The notes under the pieces: model-generated | What the model was told of the DNA's origin: nothing | The model's input: the letters and a program-made list of their open reading frames with translations, nothing else | Database searches by the model: none | Shown here: positions 13,384 to 13,705 of the stretch, in pieces | Position numbering within the stretch: the stretch's first letter is position 1 | Layout: each line of letters starts with the position of its first letter | Translations under genes and position numbers: made by a program | Source of the DNA: Candidatus Hydrogenedentota bacterium | GTDB taxonomy: Bacteria; Hydrogenedentota; Hydrogenedentia; Hydrogenedentales; SLHB01 | Assembly: GCA_026387845.1 (NCBI GenBank) | Contig: JAPLKX010000593.1 | Location: forward strand, 1 to 13,705 | Direction: 5' to 3' | DNA: 13,705 bases

Positions 13384-13590
13384 TCACTTCTCTAGAACGA
13401 ACGTGACCTTCATCTGGACACGGTACTCGGCGATGTTTCCCTTACTATCGAGCAGGATCTCCTCGTTTTGGATCCATGCGGATTTGACGTTCTTGAGCGT
13501 TTTCTGCGCGCGGGCAACTCCTTCCCGCATTGCCGCATCGAAGCTCTCGGAAGAAGACGCTTTGATCTCCGTGACACGTGCAATGGACAT
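13384..13590 (-). CDS. Dodecin, flavin-binding dodecamer protein
   Basis: The start at 13590 has a near-perfect AAGGAGG (13597-13603) 6 nt upstream, which rules out the in-frame start seven codons earlier. The 68-residue product shows the full dodecin pattern: an N-terminal strand with RVTEI, a helix with SFDAAMREGVARAQKTL, then VKSAWIQN, and the closing strands with YRVQMKVTFVLE. W39 and Q59 correspond to the conserved Trp and Gln that stack and hold the flavin isoalloxazine rings in characterised dodecins. Dodecins form hollow dodecamers that bind and buffer FMN, FAD or related flavins, protecting against free flavin photochemistry, and bacterial ones may also bind CoA. The gene is preceded by strong inverted repeats (13626-13677) and probably has its own promoter there. 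Confidence 0.95.
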   Translation of the reverse strand: MSIARVTEIKASSSESFDAAMREGVARAQKTLKNVKSAWIQNEEILLDSKGNIAEYRVQMKVTFVLEK

Positions 13591-13625
13591 TCGCAACCTC
13601 CTTTTCTGCACTCATAACCAACCTG

Positions 13626-13653
13626 CCTAAGGCGGCTGCTAAGCCGCATTAGG
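13626..13653. promoter_or_regulatory. 28-bp palindrome upstream of dodecin
   Basis: The 12-nt arm CCTAAGGCGGCT (13626-13637) and the arm AGCCGCATTAGG (13642-13653) pair at 11 of 12 positions around a 4-nt centre. It lies 22 bp upstream of the dodecin ribosome-binding site. No T-run follows on either strand, so it is either an operator-like dyad for the dodecin promoter or a strong hairpin in the leader. The symmetry itself is certain; the role is inference. Confidence 0.5.
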
Positions 13654-13654
13654 A

Positions 13655-13677
13655 TCGGGCGCGAACACCGCGTCCGA
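13655..13677. other. Second inverted repeat upstream of dodecin
   Basis: TCGGGCGCG (13655-13663) and CGCGTCCGA (13669-13677) are complementary at 8 of 9 positions, with the ninth a G-T wobble in a plus-strand transcript, around a 5-nt loop. It starts one base after the 28-bp palindrome. A third short repeat, GCTCTC/GAGAGC, sits at 13685-13705 and may continue past the window edge. Confidence 0.4.
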
Positions 13678-13705
13678 CGCCATGGCTCTCCATCTGCCCG
13701 AGAGC

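Overview
The window looks like a chromosomal stretch of a GC-rich Gram-negative bacterium. The evidence is the two lipoproteins, a periplasmic-glucan synthase, an inner-membrane DUF883 (YqjD-type) protein, and consistent high-GC codon use throughout. I cannot fix the phylum. Cyclic beta-1,2-glucan synthases are best known from alphaproteobacteria, but homologues occur in many other groups. The upstream neighbours (DUF5670, an Ig/PKD-like secreted protein) do not look like the rhizobial ndvB context.

Left part (about 196-1784, + strand): three small genes in a row. They encode a DUF5670-type membrane peptide with a partially duplicated first half, a 73-residue two-helix membrane protein, and a secreted 317-residue protein ending in two Ig/PKD-like domains. 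A clear intrinsic terminator (1798-1817) follows.

Centre (1900-10761, + strand): one intact 2,953-codon gene for cyclic beta-1,2-glucan synthase (NdvB/ChvB/Cgs). It has an N-terminal cytoplasmic part, a GT84 glycosyltransferase between membrane helices, a glycoamylase-like (GH189-type) transglycosylase region, and a C-terminal GH94 phosphorylase-like module.

Right part (10874-13590, - strand, convergent to ndvB): read in transcription order from the right, the genes are a dodecin flavin-binding protein, a DUF883/YqjD-like membrane-anchored protein, a short YqjE/holin-like two-helix protein, a DUF2892-like two-helix protein, a lipoprotein whose tail is an 18-bp/24-bp minisatellite, and a glycine-zipper lipoprotein of the OsmB type.

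Taken together this reads as an envelope and osmotic-stress neighbourhood: osmoregulated periplasmic glucan synthesis flanked by small membrane proteins and lipoproteins of families often linked to stationary phase or osmotic stress. The joint function is inference. No mobile element, CRISPR array, tRNA or rRNA was seen. The most unusual features are the coding minisatellite in the lipoprotein, the internal duplication in the DUF5670 gene with its odd substitution pattern, and the dense set of perfect inverted repeats in the gaps between genes.
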